Source of the DNA: Ilumatobacter sp963746265
GTDB lineage: Bacteria; Actinomycetota; Acidimicrobiia; Acidimicrobiales; Ilumatobacteraceae
Length of the DNA stretch: 64,000 nt
NCBI GenBank assembly: GCA_963746265.1
Contig: CAVVAM010000015.1
Location: forward strand, 434,001 to 498,000
Direction of reading: 5' to 3'
The translations under genes and the position numbers were made by a program. The first letter of the stretch is position 1. Each line of letters begins with the position of its first letter. This document shows, in pieces, positions 15,647 through 24,211 of the stretch. Under the pieces are notes generated by a model. That model saw only the letters and a program-made list of their open reading frames with translations. It ran no database searches and was not told where the DNA came from.

Positions 15647-17530
15647 TCAGATCTCGACATGGGTGCCGACTTCGAAGACCTGTTCGGCGGGAAGCCTGAA
15701 GAATCGGCTGGCGTTGGCGGCGCCCCGGTTGAGCAGGACGAAGAGTTCCTCCCGCCATGGGTGCATACCCTGGGCCTTGCCTGCGGAGACCGATTCGCGG
15801 CCGAGGAAGTACGTCGGCTCGTCGGCGTCTGTGCCGATGAGGTCGATTGCGGAGAGGGCGCCAGGGATGTCGGGATCTTCGGTGAACCCGTAGTCGATCC
15901 GAACCTGTGTGATGCCGTGGCCCAGACTCGTGACGGTGGTGCGCGAGCTGTCGTCGAGGCGTGGAACGTCAGTGGTGTGGACGGACACGAGGAGGACGGT
16001 GTCGTGGAGGACGCGGTTGTGGCGGAGGTTCGACATGAGGGCCGGCGGCGCTGCTCCTTCGTCTTTGAACAGGTAGACGGCGACACCGGGAACCCGAGCG
16101 ATGTGTGCGGCGAGAGCTTCCTCGACGACGTCGTGCATCGGTCGTTCGCCGCGGCGGATCCGGGCGGCGACGAGTTGACGCCCCTTGCGCCATGTCGTCA
16201 TCTGGATCACGAGCCCGAAGCCGACGAGTAGTGGGAACCATCCGCCGGTCGGGATCTTGGGGACGTTCGCGGCGAGGAAAGCGGTGTCGACGATGAGGAA
16301 CGGAACGAGCACGAGGAGTGCTCTGGTGGGAGACCAGCGCCACTTGTCGCGCACAAGTCGGTAGAAGATGAGCGTGGTGATCAGCATGGTGGTCGTGACG
16401 GCGATGCCGTACGCCGACGCCAACGCCGTCGAGCTGCGGAACGTCACGACCAGGCCGATGCATCCGAGCATCAGCATCCAGTTCACCAGTGGTACGTACA
16501 CCTGTCCGATGTGTTTGTCGGAGGTGTGCGTGATCGCGAGGCGAGGGAAGTAGTCGAGCTGCACTGCTTGCACCGTCAGCGAGAACGCCCCCGAGATCAG
16601 CGCTTGCGAGGCGATGACGGTGGCCATGGTCGCCAGGATCGCAAGGGGGACGATGCCCCAATCGGGGGCCAGCGCGTAGAACGGCTTCAGCTCGCCGATT
16701 TCATCGGCAGGACGAGATGCCAGCAGCGCTGCTTGGCCGAAGTAGTTGAGCAGCAGACCCGGCAGGACCAGCCCGTACCACGCCCACTGGATCGGGACAC
16801 GTCCGAAGTGGCCCATGTCGGCATACAGCGCCTCACCGCCAGTGACGACCAAGAAGATCGACCCGAGCGCGATGAACGCCTTCCACGGGTGCTCGACGAA
16901 CAAATCGATCGCATAGGTCGGCGAGATGGCGCGCAGGACGTCGGGATGCTGACGGATCTGGTTGGCGCCCAACACCCCGAGCACCGTGAACCACACCGTC
17001 ATCACGGGACTGAACACCTTCGCGATGCCCGCCGTGCCGCTGCGTTGAAGTGCGAAGAGCGCAACGAGGATCACGATCGAGATCGGGATCACCCAGTCAC
17101 CGAACGCTGGTGTTGCGACCTCGAAGCCCTCCACCGCCGCGAGCACCGAGATCGCCGGGGTGATCAGCCCGTCGCCGTACAACAATGCCGTTCCGAACAC
17201 ACCCAAGGTCACCACTGCAGCGGCGATCCTCGACACCGACTGACCCTCGGGCGGGATGACCAGCGAGGTCAGTGCGAGGATGCCGCCCTCGCCGTGGTTG
17301 TCCGCGCGCATCACCGTCAACAGGTACTTCAGCGAAATGACGATCGTCAGCGCCCAGAATGCGACGGACGCCGCACCCAACGCGGTCGTGGTGGACACCT
17401 CGAGATCGGCATGATGGAACGTCTCACGGAACGCGTAGATCGGGCTGGTACCGATGTCGCCGAAAACGATCCCCAACGTCCCGAACGCGAGCAGCCCGGT
17501 ACGGGTACGATGCGGCGTGCTATCGGTCAT
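15647..17530 (-). CDS. kup: Kup-type potassium transporter
   Basis: At 627 residues it is full-length for the KUP/HAK family of K+/H+ symporters. The N-terminal signature GIVFGDIGTSPIYAFRETF is the family's first helix, with the conserved GDIGTSP. About twelve membrane helices follow, then a cytoplasmic C-terminal domain of some 150 residues from roughly 470 on. It imports potassium with low specificity at the plasma membrane. The ATG at 17530 is well supported by the conserved start. A short coupled reading frame overlaps its first codons. Transcription is divergent from the manganese-leader operon, with about 280 bp between them. Confidence 0.93.
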   Translation of the reverse strand: MTDSTPHRTRTGLLAFGTLGIVFGDIGTSPIYAFRETFHHADLEVSTTTALGAASVAFWALTIVISLKYLLTVMRADNHGEGGILALTSLVIPPEGQSVSRIAAAVVTLGVFGTALLYGDGLITPAISVLAAVEGFEVATPAFGDWVIPISIVILVALFALQRSGTAGIAKVFSPVMTVWFTVLGVLGANQIRQHPDVLRAISPTYAIDLFVEHPWKAFIALGSIFLVVTGGEALYADMGHFGRVPIQWAWYGLVLPGLLLNYFGQAALLASRPADEIGELKPFYALAPDWGIVPLAILATMATVIASQALISGAFSLTVQAVQLDYFPRLAITHTSDKHIGQVYVPLVNWMLMLGCIGLVVTFRSSTALASAYGIAVTTTMLITTLIFYRLVRDKWRWSPTRALLVLVPFLIVDTAFLAANVPKIPTGGWFPLLVGFGLVIQMTTWRKGRQLVAARIRRGERPMHDVVEEALAAHIARVPGVAVYLFKDEGAAPPALMSNLRHNRVLHDTVLLVSVHTTDVPRLDDSSRTTVTSLGHGITQVRIDYGFTEDPDIPGALSAIDLIGTDADEPTYFLGRESVSAGKAQGMHPWREELFVLLNRGAANASRFFRLPAEQVFEVGTHVEI

Positions 17531-17687
17531 CGGTCCGCCGGTGGTGCGGTGCTATGGCGAGTGTCGCTCGGGAGCCGTGGTCGTAGTCGAGACGACCGAG
17601 GGCGGCATGATCCGTTCCCGGGGGGACGACCTTCGGGTGCCCGGCTTCGGCGGCGATGAGCCGAGACGAAGTCGTGAAGTGAGACAC
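17520..17687 (-). CDS. short upstream protein overlapping the kup start
   Basis: This 55-residue frame begins with GTG at 17687, behind a perfect AGGAGG Shine-Dalgarno 5 nt away, better than that of most genes here. Its stop lies 11 nt inside kup, so ribosomes finishing it would reach the kup start. The peptide is soluble, histidine-rich and matches nothing I recognise. It may be a leader peptide controlling kup by translational coupling, or a real small protein. The evidence is the ribosome site and position only. Confidence 0.45.
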   Translation of the reverse strand: MSHFTTSSRLIAAEAGHPKVVPPGTDHAALGRLDYDHGSRATLAIAPHHRRTDDR

Positions 17688-17736
17688 TGAACCCTCCTGC
17701 TTCGGACCGGACGGCTGACGCCGCACCGGATCACCA

Positions 17737-17754
17737 CACGGGCGTCTGCCCGTG
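17737..17754 (-). promoter_or_regulatory. 7-bp hairpin in the kup leader
   Basis: CACGGGC and GCCCGTG pair exactly around GTCT, 50 nt before the short upstream frame. It might be a leader structure or an operator. I could not match the kup leader to the ydaO (c-di-AMP) riboswitch. Confidence 0.35.
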
Positions 17755-17965
17755 CGTCACGCGGTTCCAGCCCCGCTACGTGAAGTGGAAATGCTATATG
17801 TCGCACGCGTCACTCGGCGGCCGTCGCGTCCGATTCCTCGCTCGGCGCGCAGCATGGCCACACGACATCCAGATCCACTCAGAAGGGGCTCGCTGCCACT
17901 TCTTCGAAAAGTACGAAATCATTGGTGTGTTGTGTGTAAGGCGTTTGGCGATCTGTATCCTCGCG

Positions 17966-18063
17966 GCAACTGAAGGGGAGTACCCCTCGAGGCCAGTCGT
18001 CAAGACGTCCCGCCAGGGACCGGCGTGGCCAGTCCGAGAAGTCGGGCGGGGAGACTTTCAGCA
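17966..18063 (+). promoter_or_regulatory. yybP-ykoY family (Mn2+-sensing) riboswitch leader
   Basis: The roughly 98-nt leader has the hallmarks of the yybP-ykoY motif. A closing stem pairs CTGAA (from 17970) with TTCAG (to 18061). The conserved GGGGAGTA follows the 5' strand, the internal GTCGTCA loop is present, and GAGACTTT closes the 3' side. This class senses Mn2+ and usually activates manganese exporters or other metal-stress genes. It ends 34 nt before htpX, ahead of htpX and a P2-type ATPase. It was identified by eye from the conserved blocks, without a covariance-model score. Confidence 0.75.
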
Positions 18064-18096
18064 ACGTCAATTCGTCGTGTGCTGAAAGGAAGTCCC

Positions 18097-18963
18097 GTGT
18101 TCAGGAACGGTCTGAAGACCTTCACCCTGTTGGCCGGTCTCGCCGGCTTTTTTGTTCTGGTCGGCTCGATGTTGGGCGGGCCGAGGGGCCTCGTGATCGG
18201 TGCCCTGTTCGGTTTCGGCCTCGTCGGTGGTTCGTACTGGTTCTCCGACCGACTCGCGATCCGATCCGCACGGGCTCTCGAAGTTCCGGCCGGCCAGTTG
18301 GAGTGGTTGCGGTCCGACCTGGCTGCGCTCGCCGAACGGGCGGGCATGGCGACTCCGCGGTTGTTCGTGTCGCCCGATGTCCAGCCGAACGCCTTCGCCA
18401 CCGGCCGCAACGAACGAACCGCTGTGGTGTGCGTGACCGAAGGACTGCTCGCCGTGCTCGATCGCGACGAAGTGCGCGGCGTTGTCGCGCACGAGATCGC
18501 CCACGTCCGGCATCGTGACATCCTGATCGGGTCGATCGCTGCGGCGGTCGCGACCGGCATTTCGATGTTGGCCAACCTGGCCATGTTCGCGTCGATGTTC
18601 GGTGGCGGGTCCGATGATGACGACGCTCCGAGCCCGCTGGCCGTCATCCTCCTCGCGCTCGTCGCCCCCGTCGCAGCAACGGTCATGCAGATGGCCCTGT
18701 CCCGTTCTCGCGAGTTCGAGGCGGACCGGCTGGGCGCCGAACTCATGGGTGACCCCCGCCCGCTGGCCAGTGCGCTCGCCAAGCTCGACCGCGCGGCGCA
18801 TTCCGTGCCGATGGACGTCGCGCCGGCGCAGGCGACGGCGTACATCGTCAATCCGTTGACCGGGCGCGACGTCAAATTCTCGAACCTGTTCCTCACTCAT
18901 CCGCCCACCGAGGCACGTATCGCTGCGCTCCTCGCGCTCGACCCGGTACTGGCGACTCGGTGA
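18097..18963 (+). CDS. htpX: M48-family membrane zinc metalloprotease HtpX
   Basis: At 288 residues this is the normal HtpX length. Two N-terminal membrane helices lead to the zinc site H132-E-I-A-H136 (AHEIAHVRHRD). Two more helices follow, and the third ligand lies in the REFEADRLG segment near residue 210. HtpX degrades damaged or misassembled membrane proteins with the active site facing the cytoplasm. The GTG at 18097 has AAAGGA 6 nt upstream and gives the family start VFRNGLKT; longer starts would run into the riboswitch. Its stop overlaps the ATPase start (TGATG), so the two are coupled under the Mn-type leader. Confidence 0.92.
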   Translation: MFRNGLKTFTLLAGLAGFFVLVGSMLGGPRGLVIGALFGFGLVGGSYWFSDRLAIRSARALEVPAGQLEWLRSDLAALAERAGMATPRLFVSPDVQPNAFATGRNERTAVVCVTEGLLAVLDRDEVRGVVAHEIAHVRHRDILIGSIAAAVATGISMLANLAMFASMFGGGSDDDDAPSPLAVILLALVAPVAATVMQMALSRSREFEADRLGAELMGDPRPLASALAKLDRAAHSVPMDVAPAQATAYIVNPLTGRDVKFSNLFLTHPPTEARIAALLALDPVLATR

Positions 18964-21791
18964 TGACCGCAACCTCTGCTCCGACCACCACCAACAAGGA
19001 CGCCGTTACCAGCGCTCGGCCCGATGCTGTGGGCGACTGGTATCGATTGTCGGCGGTAGCGACCCTCGAAGCGCAGCAGTCGTCGTTCGACGGGCTGTCG
19101 CTCGACGAGGTTGAACAACGCCTGGCCGAGTTCGGCCCGAACGAGCTGATCGACAACGGGTCGACGCACCCGTTGACGATCATCTGGCAGCAGGTGTCGG
19201 CGGTGATGGTGTTGATCCTCATCGGCGCTGCGCTGTTGTCGCTCGCCCTCGGCAAGTTCCTCGAGGCGGGCGCGATCGGCGCGATCGTCGTGCTGTTCAC
19301 GCTGCTCGGCTTCTTCCAGGAGTACCGCGCCGAACGAGCCATCGCCGCGTTGCGCCAGATGTCGGTTCCGGTGGTCAAGGCGCGTCGCGCGGGACGAATG
19401 ACCGAGATCCCTGCGGCGCAGCTCGTGCCCGGAGATGTGGTTCAGCTCGAAGCCGGGACGGTCGTGCCCGCAGACCTCCGCCTGATCGAGGTCGCCAACC
19501 TGCGCATCGAGGAAGCCACGCTGACCGGTGAATCCGAACCGGTCGACAAACACACCGACATCATCGATCGTCCCGAGGTCGCGCTCGGCGACCGTCGGTG
19601 CCTGGCGTTCAGCGGGACACAGGTATCGGCCGGACGCGGCCTCGGTGTGGCCGTCGCCACCGGCATGAGTACCGAGCTCGGCCGGATCGCCGCGCTGTTG
19701 CAGAGCGTGCACGTCGAGGCGACACCGCTCCAGGTGCGGCTCGATCGCGTCGGCAAGCAGCTCGCCCTCGTCGGGGTCGTGGTGGCAGCGCTCGTGGTCG
19801 CGATGGGCGCGCTGGGTGGCGAGTCGGCGTCCGATCTCGTACTCACGGCGATCAGCGTCGCCGTTGCGGTGATTCCCGAAGGATTGCCGGCCGTGGTGAC
19901 GTTCACGCTGGCGATCGGCGCGCAACGGATGCTTCGCCGCAACGCACTGATCCGCAAGCTTCCGGCGGTCGAGACACTCGGTTCGGTGACGGTGATCTGC
20001 TCGGACAAGACCGGGACGCTCACGCAGAACAAGATGACGGTCACGGCACTCCACGTGGAGGGCAGTCGAACCGCCGTCGAGCCCGACGCCCCGATAGATC
20101 TCGCTTGCTGGAACAGCTCGCAACGTCTACTGGTTGCGGCCATTGCGTTGTGCAACGACGGCGAAGTCGAACGCGGCACCGACGGCACGTGGTCCTTGAT
20201 CGGCGACCCGACCGAGACCGCGCTCCTCCAACTCGCCGCGAACGCCGACATCGACGTGCGCGCCCTTCGGGCAGACGTTCCGAGGGTTGGTGAGAACCCG
20301 TTCGACTCGGGTCGCAAACGCATGAGCACGGTCCATGGCCCGATCACTCCGGCACCCGCCACGGCCACGCTGCTCGACGGCATCGACAGCGCCCGGCCGT
20401 TTGCTTTCACCAAGGGCGCGATCGATGGTCTCGTCGCCCACGCGGATCGCATTCGAACAGTCGACGGGATCATCCCGCTGGGCGACGAGCAGCGGTCGTC
20501 GCTGCTCGTCGTGAACGACGAGATGGCGGCTGCCGGACTCCGTGTGCTCGGCGTCGCCTACCGCGACTTCACCGAACCGGCCACTCCTGTGGCGCCGTTG
20601 GTCGCCGAGGCCGAGTCGTCGCTCACGATCATCGGGCTCGTCGGCATCATCGACCCGCCGCGCAGCGAGGTGCGCGATGCCGTCGCCGTGTGCCGCTCGG
20701 CCGGCATCCGTCCGGTGATGATCACCGGCGATCATCCGCTGACTGCGAAGGCGATCGCCACACAACTGGGCATTGCCACCGATGAGCGGGTGCTCACCGG
20801 GCTCGACCTGGACCGGCTGAGCGATGCCGAGTTCGATGCCGCCGCCTCCGAGGTGTCGGTGTTCGCCCGCGTGTCGCCCGAACACAAGCTCCGCATCGTC
20901 GGATCACTCCAACATCAGCATCAGGTCGTGGCGATGACCGGAGACGGGGTCAACGATGCGCCGGCGCTCAAGCAGGCCGACATCGGCGTGGCCATGGGCA
21001 TCACCGGCACCGACGTCACCAAGGAGGCGTCCGACATGGTGCTCCGCGACGACAACTTCGCCACGATCGTGGCTGCGGTCGAGGAGGGTCGGGTGATCTA
21101 CGACAACCTGCGTCGCTTCGTCAGTTTCGCCGTGGCCGGCAACCTCGGCAAGATCATCGTCATGCTTGGCTGGCCGATCCCGTACCTGCTTGCCGGAGGT
21201 GAACTCGACGCCGCCGTTGCGTTGTTGCCGCTGCAACTGCTGTGGCTCAACTTGATGACCGACGGCCTCCTCGGGCTGTCGATGGGTGTCGAGCCCGCCG
21301 AACGCCGGGTCATGCAGCGTGCCCCCCACCAACCGGGCGCCAGCCTCTGGGCAGACGGTCTCGGGCACCGAACCGTCTGGATCGGCGTGCTCATCGGCGT
21401 TGCCTCGCTCGGCGTCGGCTTCATCTATCGAGAAACCGGACGAGCCGAGTGGCAGACCATGATCTTCACCACCCTCGCGTTCATGCAGGTCTTCCAGGCC
21501 TTCGGAACCCGATCAGGAACGGAATCACTTCGCACCATCGGATTCACCACCAACCGGGTGATGGTCGGGATCGCCTCACTGGTCGTCGCGCTCCAACTCG
21601 GGGCGCTCTACACGCCGCTCAACGACTTCCTCGACCTCGACCCACTCGGCGCACTCGACCTGACCATCTGCATCGGACTCGGCCTGGCACTGCTCCTCGC
21701 CCTCGAAGTCCACAAACACCTCGTCCGCTCACCTCTCACCGGTGAGAGCCACGCACGCCCACCAGTGATCTCGAATGGAGACGCCTCATGA
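18963..21791 (+). CDS. P2-type cation-transporting ATPase (Ca2+/Mn2+ pump-like)
   Basis: This is a 942-residue P-type ATPase. It has a cation-ATPase N-terminal domain, the actuator motif TGES near 187, the phosphorylation site DKTGTLTQNKM near 350, and the hinge GDGVNDAPALKQADIG near 660. The ion site in helix 4 is PEGL. Helix 6 carries NLMTDGLLGL, as in SERCA/PMR1 pumps. This predicts Ca2+ or Mn2+ export from the cytoplasm. The yybP-ykoY leader upstream favours Mn2+; pumps of this class are known targets of that riboswitch. The start overlaps the htpX stop, and the zinc-ribbon gene overlaps its own stop, so the group is one operon. Confidence 0.9.
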   Translation: MTATSAPTTTNKDAVTSARPDAVGDWYRLSAVATLEAQQSSFDGLSLDEVEQRLAEFGPNELIDNGSTHPLTIIWQQVSAVMVLILIGAALLSLALGKFLEAGAIGAIVVLFTLLGFFQEYRAERAIAALRQMSVPVVKARRAGRMTEIPAAQLVPGDVVQLEAGTVVPADLRLIEVANLRIEEATLTGESEPVDKHTDIIDRPEVALGDRRCLAFSGTQVSAGRGLGVAVATGMSTELGRIAALLQSVHVEATPLQVRLDRVGKQLALVGVVVAALVVAMGALGGESASDLVLTAISVAVAVIPEGLPAVVTFTLAIGAQRMLRRNALIRKLPAVETLGSVTVICSDKTGTLTQNKMTVTALHVEGSRTAVEPDAPIDLACWNSSQRLLVAAIALCNDGEVERGTDGTWSLIGDPTETALLQLAANADIDVRALRADVPRVGENPFDSGRKRMSTVHGPITPAPATATLLDGIDSARPFAFTKGAIDGLVAHADRIRTVDGIIPLGDEQRSSLLVVNDEMAAAGLRVLGVAYRDFTEPATPVAPLVAEAESSLTIIGLVGIIDPPRSEVRDAVAVCRSAGIRPVMITGDHPLTAKAIATQLGIATDERVLTGLDLDRLSDAEFDAAASEVSVFARVSPEHKLRIVGSLQHQHQVVAMTGDGVNDAPALKQADIGVAMGITGTDVTKEASDMVLRDDNFATIVAAVEEGRVIYDNLRRFVSFAVAGNLGKIIVMLGWPIPYLLAGGELDAAVALLPLQLLWLNLMTDGLLGLSMGVEPAERRVMQRAPHQPGASLWADGLGHRTVWIGVLIGVASLGVGFIYRETGRAEWQTMIFTTLAFMQVFQAFGTRSGTESLRTIGFTTNRVMVGIASLVVALQLGALYTPLNDFLDLDPLGALDLTICIGLGLALLLALEVHKHLVRSPLTGESHARPPVISNGDAS

Positions 21792-22096
21792 ACTGCCCGA
21801 CCTGCCCCGACACCACGCTCGTCATGACCGAACGCTCCGGCGTGGAGATCGACTACTGCCCAAGCTGTCGCGGCGTCTGGCTCGATCGCGGCGAACTCGA
21901 CAAGATCATCGAACGATCAGCACCCGACACGGCGCAACCGCAACGCAGAGACGACCGGAACGACCGCGCGCCGCGGCCAGACCACGATGACCCTCGATCC
22001 AGCGGCGACGACGACCGGGACGACGACCGCGACGCGAGCCCCTACCGCAAGAAGCGCAAGCGCGAATCGCTGCTGAGCGAGCTCTTCGATTTCTGA
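21788..22096 (+). CDS. TFIIB-type zinc-ribbon protein (copy 1)
   Basis: A 102-residue protein that overlaps the ATPase stop by 4 nt. Residues 1-45 form a zf-TFIIB ribbon with the C-P-x-C pair in MNCPTCP and a second pair in CPSCRGVWLDRGELD, the standard motif of this domain. The rest is a disordered, strongly Asp/Arg-rich linker ending in a basic patch and LLSELFDF, a possible short amphipathic binding motif. The function is unknown. Coupling to a metal pump suggests a metal-handling or regulatory role. A paralogue lies 570 bp downstream. Confidence 0.8.
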   Translation: MNCPTCPDTTLVMTERSGVEIDYCPSCRGVWLDRGELDKIIERSAPDTAQPQRRDDRNDRAPRPDHDDPRSSGDDDRDDDRDASPYRKKRKRESLLSELFDF

Positions 22097-22103
22097 GAGC
22101 CTG

Positions 22104-22625
22104 ATGCTCCGCCGCCGACACCCGCCCAACCCGCCACCCCCTGCACCCGAGTGGCAGCGTCGATTCGACGAAGCCTCGGCCATGATCCTGTCCCGTGATC
22201 AGCCCACCTGGGTCCACGATCGTCTCAATGACCTTCAACGGGCACTGGATGCGGCAAACGACACAGCCTCACGACTCGAAGCGACCGTGCAGCAACTCGA
22301 CCCGGACAAGACCGCAACGGAATTGAAACAGGCCCTGCGTCAACACGCGAGACCGAGCTCGCCCGCCGATGCCGACGACCTCGATCGCCGTGTCGCCACA
22401 CTGCGCGAGCGATACGACGCTGTGAACGACATGATCAACCGCCGGGAAACGATCGGCCGACAGATACTCAACACCACCGCAGACGTCGAACTTCTCGCGG
22501 TACAAGCCCTCCGCGCCCAAACGATCAACTCTGACCCCGAACACCACCTCGACCACCACCTGCAACGCCTCGACAGTGATCTCCGCGCCCTCGAACTCGC
22601 CCGCCGCGAAGTCGACGGACTCTAG
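22104..22625 (+). CDS. coiled-coil hypothetical protein
   Basis: A 173-residue, almost entirely helical protein. After a proline-rich start (PNPPPPAPEW) it has heptad-like runs such as DRLNDLQRALDAANDTASRL and, further on, HHLQRLDSDLRALELARREV. It has no signal peptide, membrane segment or known domain. It starts 7 nt after the first zinc-ribbon gene and ends 41 nt before the second. That placement suggests a scaffold linking the two ribbon proteins, which is inference from layout. Confidence 0.65.
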   Translation: MLRRRHPPNPPPPAPEWQRRFDEASAMILSRDQPTWVHDRLNDLQRALDAANDTASRLEATVQQLDPDKTATELKQALRQHARPSSPADADDLDRRVATLRERYDAVNDMINRRETIGRQILNTTADVELLAVQALRAQTINSDPEHHLDHHLQRLDSDLRALELARREVDGL

Positions 22626-22666
22626 ACCGCTCGATCACGAACCACGAACGACGAGAATCCCCTGAG

Positions 22667-22951
22667 ATGCACTGTCCACTCTGCCTCGACACGAGGCTCG
22701 ACATCACCTTCCACGCCGGAATCGAACTCGACATCTGCCCACGTTGCCGAGGAGTCTGGCTCGACCGCGGTGAACTCGAACGCCTCGCACACGACCGACC
22801 GACGACCAACGACGACCGGAACCGACCCCAGCACGATCGACCCGACGGAGAACGTCAGCAGAGAGTGTCCAGAAAGGGGAACAAGAAGCAACGCAAGAAG
22901 CGGCTCGCCGATCGACTCGGCGACGTGTTCGAGGAAATCATCGATCTCTAA
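22667..22951 (+). CDS. TFIIB-type zinc-ribbon protein (copy 2)
   Basis: This 94-residue paralogue of the first ribbon protein has MHCPLCLDTRLD then ICPRCRGVWLDRGELERL. A charged, basic linker (RKGNKKQRKKRLADRLGD) and an acidic helical end FEEIIDL follow. The two copies keep the ribbon and the terminal motif but differ freely in the linker, so the ends are probably the functional parts. It is the last gene of the manganese-leader operon. I see no clear terminator in the next 100 nt. Confidence 0.78.
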   Translation: MHCPLCLDTRLDITFHAGIELDICPRCRGVWLDRGELERLAHDRPTTNDDRNRPQHDRPDGERQQRVSRKGNKKQRKKRLADRLGDVFEEIIDL

Positions 22952-23518
22952 CACCCTCGGATGACCCGCAGCGCCGTGCCGCAAGATCACGGGCTCGACG
23001 AGCGCAGCGGTCGCAATTGACGGCCGAGTCGTAGCACGTCCCGGATCGAACCGTCCCGAGCGCGAACACGACGCGAACACGACTCCTACAGACGCCCGTC
23101 CACGAGCGCAGCCGAGGACGTCACGAGGCTCCAACGATCGCGTCGTCTACCAGGTCTGATGCGTCTTGGCGCCCACGGTCGCAGACGAGAGCCCCTCGAC
23201 TCATGACCCGAAGTTCGCGGCGGTTCACGCCATCTGGACCGACGAGTCGGTCGGCTCGTTCCTCCCTTCCCTGCGGGACGACACGATCGAGAGCAGCCGA
23301 CTCATCGTCACGACGAAGCTTCCCTCCGTCGCCCGAAGCGTGTCGCCGCGCGGGCCTCCACCTGCCCGCCCCAACGGTGTCGTGAGCAAGAGCGGCGTCA
23401 TCGGGCTCGCCGAGTCGATCGACCGGCTCGACCAGACCGAACTCATCCGCGACACGGGCCGTGGCGCGAGCCTGCCGACCTGGATGTCACCACGCTCGAG
23501 TGGGCCGACCGTCGATCC
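22952..23518. other. 567-bp stretch without a supported gene
   Basis: Open frames on both strands lack ribosome sites and recognisable domains. One plus-strand fragment (VVSKSGVIGLAES, near 23380) vaguely recalls the Ser-Lys helix of a short-chain dehydrogenase but has nothing around it. A direct repeat GCGAACACGACGCGAACACGA occurs near 23062. A 14-mer at 23203-23216 differs by one base from the tRNA-Met anticodon region. Confidence 0.4.
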
Positions 23519-23836
23519 TCAGCCCGTGGCCACCTGCTTGCGCCAGGCCATCGATGCGCCGAATCGCTCGACCATCTCGGGAGCCGGGAGCACCGGGAAG
23601 ATCTCTGCGTCATGGAACGCAAGGTACTGAGCGACGATCTCGCTGGGACCGGTGACGTCGGCCGACTCGACGAGCATCCAGCCGCCTTTGGCGTCGGCTC
23701 GGTGCACGAACGTCAACATCTCCACCCCGTCGGGTGGAGCCCAGATGGCGAACGCGGCCAGCACCCCGGCGATGTTGTCGTCGTATCCGCGCCAGGTTCC
23801 TTCTGGCCGCAAGCTGTAGGTGATCATCCACTGCAT
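23519..23836 (-). CDS. DUF3303-type small protein
   Basis: A 105-residue protein with a ferredoxin-like alternation of strands and helices: MQWMITYSLRPE, then GVEMLTFVHRADAKGGWMLV, then AEIFPVLPAPEMVE. This matches the DUF3303 pattern, an unusually conserved single-domain family of unknown role, sometimes described as dimeric ABM-like. The ATG at 23836 has AGGAGG 8 nt upstream; an earlier GTG overlaps that site. It is the only gene in an otherwise gene-poor kilobase and is divergent from the acyl-CoA synthetase. Confidence 0.72.
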   Translation of the reverse strand: MQWMITYSLRPEGTWRGYDDNIAGVLAAFAIWAPPDGVEMLTFVHRADAKGGWMLVESADVTGPSEIVAQYLAFHDAEIFPVLPAPEMVERFGASMAWRKQVATG

Positions 23837-24211
23837 CGCACACACCTCCTTCGTGTCGTGGCACCACCCATCCCGAACGACGAGTGGCTCCCGACGCGAC
23901 GGACCGACGACCGGTCACTCTGCGCGATCTGCGTCACCGCGCGCCAACCACGGCACGCTGCATCAATCGCAACCCCACCGGCGCCGGCGCAGTCGAGGCG
24001 AACGGCACGCGCGGCTCGCTCGGACACGATCCGGCGCCTCCTCATCGCCCGACGGGATGTCGAGAGATTCGGGGTCGGCCAGGCTCATGCGTGTCGACCT
24101 CGACGACGGCCGGACCCGCCGGATCGTGGTCCGTGCCCACCGAGGCGCCACCGTGCGACGACAGGTCACGGGTGCGGCGCCGCCCGGCCACACCTGCTAC
24201 ACCACAGAGTC
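23837..24211. other. 375-bp divergent gap
   Basis: This lies between the divergent DUF3303 and acyl-CoA synthetase genes. The synthetase frame is open through it, but the translation is Arg/Pro/His-rich and not protein-like. No promoter pair or repeat stands out. Confidence 0.4.

Noticed and set aside
17531..17800. A ydaO (c-di-AMP) riboswitch in the kup leader
   Set aside because: Only a short hairpin and scattered GCCGAAGCCGGG-like bases fit; the conserved GGGTGAA and GGAACC core blocks are missing.
23203..23216. A second tRNA-Met attachment scar: CTCATGACCCGAAG differs by one base from the tRNA fragment
   Set aside because: The match does not extend into a T-arm and acceptor stem, so chance similarity is more likely.
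23166..23630. A 154-codon plus-strand frame with a VVSKSGVIGLAES stretch resembling an SDR helix
   Set aside because: No Rossmann motif or catalytic Tyr nearby, and its 3' part is antisense to the DUF3303 gene.
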